NCBI GenBank assembly: GCA_937891215.1
Contig: CALAEU010000234.1
Location: 1 to 5,938, forward strand
Length of the DNA: 5,938 bases
Direction: 5' to 3'
Source of the DNA: an uncultured Clostridia bacterium
GTDB lineage: Bacteria; Bacillota_A; Clostridia; Oscillospirales; Acutalibacteraceae
Position numbers and translations under genes: made by a program. The notes beneath the pieces are model-generated. The model searched no databases and was not told where the DNA came from. It worked only from the letters and a program-made list of their open reading frames with translations. Positions within the stretch are counted from its first letter, which is position 1; each line of letters starts with the position of its first letter. Shown in pieces: positions 4,165 through 5,938 of this stretch.

Positions 4165-5938
4165 TCAACAAAACCTCCAATTCTTCCAAACCTTCCGAAA
4201 TCTTCATCTGCAGTTCGTGAAGGTCGGTCATAATTTCGGCGGTGGAGGGGTATTCTACCGCTTCATAGACCGTCTTTTTATATTTGTTTATGGAAAGGTC
4301 ATAATCGTTGTCGATAATTTCCTGTTTGGGTACGAAGAAGGATTGTTCGGTTCGTTCTCTGTCCTTTTCGCCGTCGAGGTTATGGAAACGAGCGATAATA
4401 TCGGGGATATCGTTTTCCTTAATCTCGGTTCGTTTATCGTCAAGGGAGAAGCCGTCGGCTTGCATATCATAGAACCAAACATTATCCGTACCGCCGTGGC
4501 CTGTCTTTGTAAAGATTAAAACACCTGTGGAAACACCAGCATAGGGCTTGAACACACCGCTGGGCATTGAGATAACCGCTTCCAACCTATTATTCTCGAT
4601 AATTTCCTTGCGGATGGCTTTGTGTGCCGTTGAGGAGCCGAAAAGGACACCGTCGGGAACGATACAAGCACATCTACCGCCGATTTTAAGTATACGAAGA
4701 AATAGAGCGAGGAACAAAAGCTCGGTCTTTTTGGTTTTACAAACCTTGAGGAGATCTGCCGAAACGGTATCATAGTCAAGACTGCCCTTGAACGGAGGAT
4801 TTGCGAGAATCAGCGAATATTTTTCTTTATCGGGATTCTGGTCGGACAAGCTATCGCGATATTCGATAAAAGGGTTGTCCACACCGTGAGTCATCATATT
4901 CATCGCGCCGATACGGAGCATAGTTCTATCCATATCGTAACCGTGGAACATACCGTTCATATAGTGCGCTTTTTTCTGTCTGTTAAAGAAGATTTCTTCC
5001 TTGCGCGTTTCCTTTAGATAATCACCTGCGGCAACAAGGAAACCAGAAGTACCGCAAGCGGGGTCGCAGATAACATCATCGGCTTTTGGGTCCATCAGTT
5101 CGACCATCATACGAATAATGTGGCGAGGGGTGCGGAACTGACCGTTCAAGCCGGATTGCGCAATTTTTGAAAGTAAGTATTCATATACGTCGCCGCGAAT
5201 GTCGCTATCCTTAATACGCGCCATTTGGGCATAGATATCATCAAGAATCGTAACGATTTTTTCGAGAAGCAAAGGTGTGGGTATTTTGAATATCGCGTCG
5301 TCCATATACTTGGAATACGCGCTTTCTTTATCGTCGTGAAGATTTTTTATAAACGGGAAGACCCATTCCTGAACGGTGGAATACATCTTGCCTGCCGGGA
5401 AGTCGTGGAACACCGACCATTTAAGCTGATTGCCGTCGATTTCACGGTCACCAACCTTTACTTTTTCAGCGAATATACTCTTGTGAGGAAGCCCAAGCAT
5501 AACCGCTTCCTTTGCACGTTTCGTCAAAGTAAGTAAGCGATACCGCCCTTCCTTTGCCCTGGTATATGCCTCCAGGGAAGGTGTGGCCGACCCCAACAGT
5601 AAGGACGCACCCGTCAGCTCCGCCAGGTACTCCGCCGTCTCTCTGGCATGATACTTCGGTGTCCCTTCGCTTTTGTAGGCGCCCTCCTGCTCTTCGTCAA
5701 TTAATATCAGTCCCAACCGTTCAAAAGGCGTAAACAACGCCGAACGGGGACCGATCATTACATCAATCTCTCCCTCACGCGCCCGTACATACTGGTCATA
5801 GCGCTCTCCTGCGGAAAGTCTGGAATGCAGTACCGACACCCGCTCTCCGAACCGTTCGTAAAACCGCCGCACAGTCTGGAAGGTAAGAGAAATCTCCGGA
5901 ATCAGCATAATTGCCTGTTTTCCTTCCGAAATCACCCG
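4106..5938 (-). CDS. hsdM: Type I restriction-modification methyltransferase subunit M, fused in frame behind a PriA fragment (5' partial)
   Basis: HsdM transfers a methyl group from AdoMet to N6 of adenine at sites chosen by HsdS. The frame enters from the right edge as PriA (see the separate entry). Numbering from the GTG at 5935, HsdM similarity begins near residue 142 (KEAVMLGLPHKSIF). It continues through WSVFHDFPAGKMYSTVQEWV, NGQFRTPRHI, the AdoMet motif DPACGTSGFL (291-300) and the catalytic NPPF (379-382), to the C-terminal helix ending about LLNG (592). About 50-60 N-terminal residues usual in this family are replaced by PriA. The last 17 residues, after LLNG, read through the start of the membrane-protein gene and look like a non-conserved tail. 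An internal ATG at 5500, with AAAGGA 7 nt upstream (5508-5513), could start a 464-residue HsdM alone. The catalytic core is intact, but the missing N-terminal helices belong to the subunit-contact region, so activity is uncertain. No hsd promoter is visible in the window. Confidence 0.9.
   Translation of the reverse strand, partial: RVISEGKQAIMLIPEISLTFQTVRRFYERFGERVSVLHSRLSAGERYDQYVRAREGEIDVMIGPRSALFTPFERLGLILIDEEQEGAYKSEGTPKYHARETAEYLAELTGASLLLGSATPSLEAYTRAKEGRYRLLTLTKRAKEAVMLGLPHKSIFAEKVKVGDREIDGNQLKWSVFHDFPAGKMYSTVQEWVFPFIKNLHDDKESAYSKYMDDAIFKIPTPLLLEKIVTILDDIYAQMARIKDSDIRGDVYEYLLSKIAQSGLNGQFRTPRHIIRMMVELMDPKADDVICDPACGTSGFLVAAGDYLKETRKEEIFFNRQKKAHYMNGMFHGYDMDRTMLRIGAMNMMTHGVDNPFIEYRDSLSDQNPDKEKYSLILANPPFKGSLDYDTVSADLLKVCKTKKTELLFLALFLRILKIGGRCACIVPDGVLFGSSTAHKAIRKEIIENNRLEAVISMPSGVFKPYAGVSTGVLIFTKTGHGGTDNVWFYDMQADGFSLDDKRTEIKENDIPDIIARFHNLDGEKDRERTEQSFFVPKQEIIDNDYDLSINKYKKTVYEAVEYPSTAEIMTDLHELQMKISEGLEELEVLLNGQKEKIQTTRKANYSKQY
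5513..5520. repeat. Right copy of the 8-bp direct repeat, at the PriA/HsdM junction
   Basis: TGCACGTT at 5513-5520 encodes the K-R-A of the PriA motif LTKRA and sits exactly where similarity passes from PriA to HsdM. It matches 167-174 in direct orientation. It may mark microhomology used in the joining event, or be coincidence. Confidence 0.4.
5513..5938 (-). pseudogene. priA: PriA (primosomal protein N') internal fragment, cut on both sides
   Basis: PriA is the 3'-to-5' helicase that reloads the replisome at stalled forks. The fragment carries helicase motifs in the right order: GKQAIMLIPEISLT (motif Ia region), VLHSRLSAGER, IGPRSALFTPF, the DExH-box as LILIDEEQEGAYKSE, PKYHARETA, and motif III GSATPSLEAY. 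It ends at LLTLTKRA, a known PriA stretch. The Walker A region would lie just outside the right edge, so the GTG at 5935 is an internal valine and not a start. After the alanine at 5513-5515 the frame becomes HsdM, so the second RecA lobe and zinc-binding part of PriA are lost. Q replaces H in the DEEH box; I believe DEEQ also occurs in some clostridial PriA proteins, so this alone does not mark decay. Its GC content is visibly higher than that of the adjoining hsdM. Confidence 0.9.

Noticed and set aside
4106..5938. A genuine bifunctional helicase-methyltransferase fusion
   Set aside because: PriA is cut in mid-domain after motif III and HsdM lacks its N-terminal helices, so neither domain is complete. 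A breakage junction explains this better than an evolved fusion.

Overview
The window holds a type I restriction-modification (RM) operon, all on the minus strand and read from right to left. Both ends look broken. Protein style, Shine-Dalgarno sequences (AGAGG or AAGG types, 7-9 nt spacers), moderate-to-low GC and a PriA fragment with clostridial features suggest a Firmicutes (Clostridia-like) genome. No RNA gene, CRISPR array, transposase or complete housekeeping gene is present to confirm the taxon.

Right end (about 5513-5938): a piece of the replication-restart helicase PriA enters from outside the window. It switches in frame, within one codon or so, into HsdM, the methyltransferase subunit. 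That HsdM lacks roughly its first 50-60 residues. GC content changes abruptly at the junction. Centre (1036-5512): hsdM is followed by a small predicted three-helix membrane protein whose start overlaps the hsdM 3' end by 59 nt. Then comes hsdS with two target-recognition domains, and then an OLD-like protein (ABC-type ATPase plus Toprim nuclease domain). Spacings of -59, -1, +10 and +27 nt indicate one co-transcribed, translationally coupled unit. Left end (1-1008): hsdR starts normally, carries the N-terminal DUF4145-like region and the PD-(D/E)xK nuclease core, then loses family similarity near position 193 and stops. The whole helicase motor is missing. About 12 bases past that stop is a strong promoter (TTGACA, 18 nt, TAAAAT with extended -10) for an unrelated gene that leaves the window after 22 codons.

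Working together, HsdM and HsdS would methylate a bipartite target and HsdR would cut unmodified DNA. Here HsdR as visible cannot translocate DNA, and HsdM is N-terminally replaced, so classical type I restriction is probably off unless the missing parts lie outside the window or the junctions are assembly artefacts. The most interesting content is the accessory pair nested between hsdM and hsdR: the membrane protein and the ATPase-Toprim protein. These may form an additional anti-phage module carried inside the RM operon. An 8-bp direct repeat (TGCACGTT) lies close to both break points.
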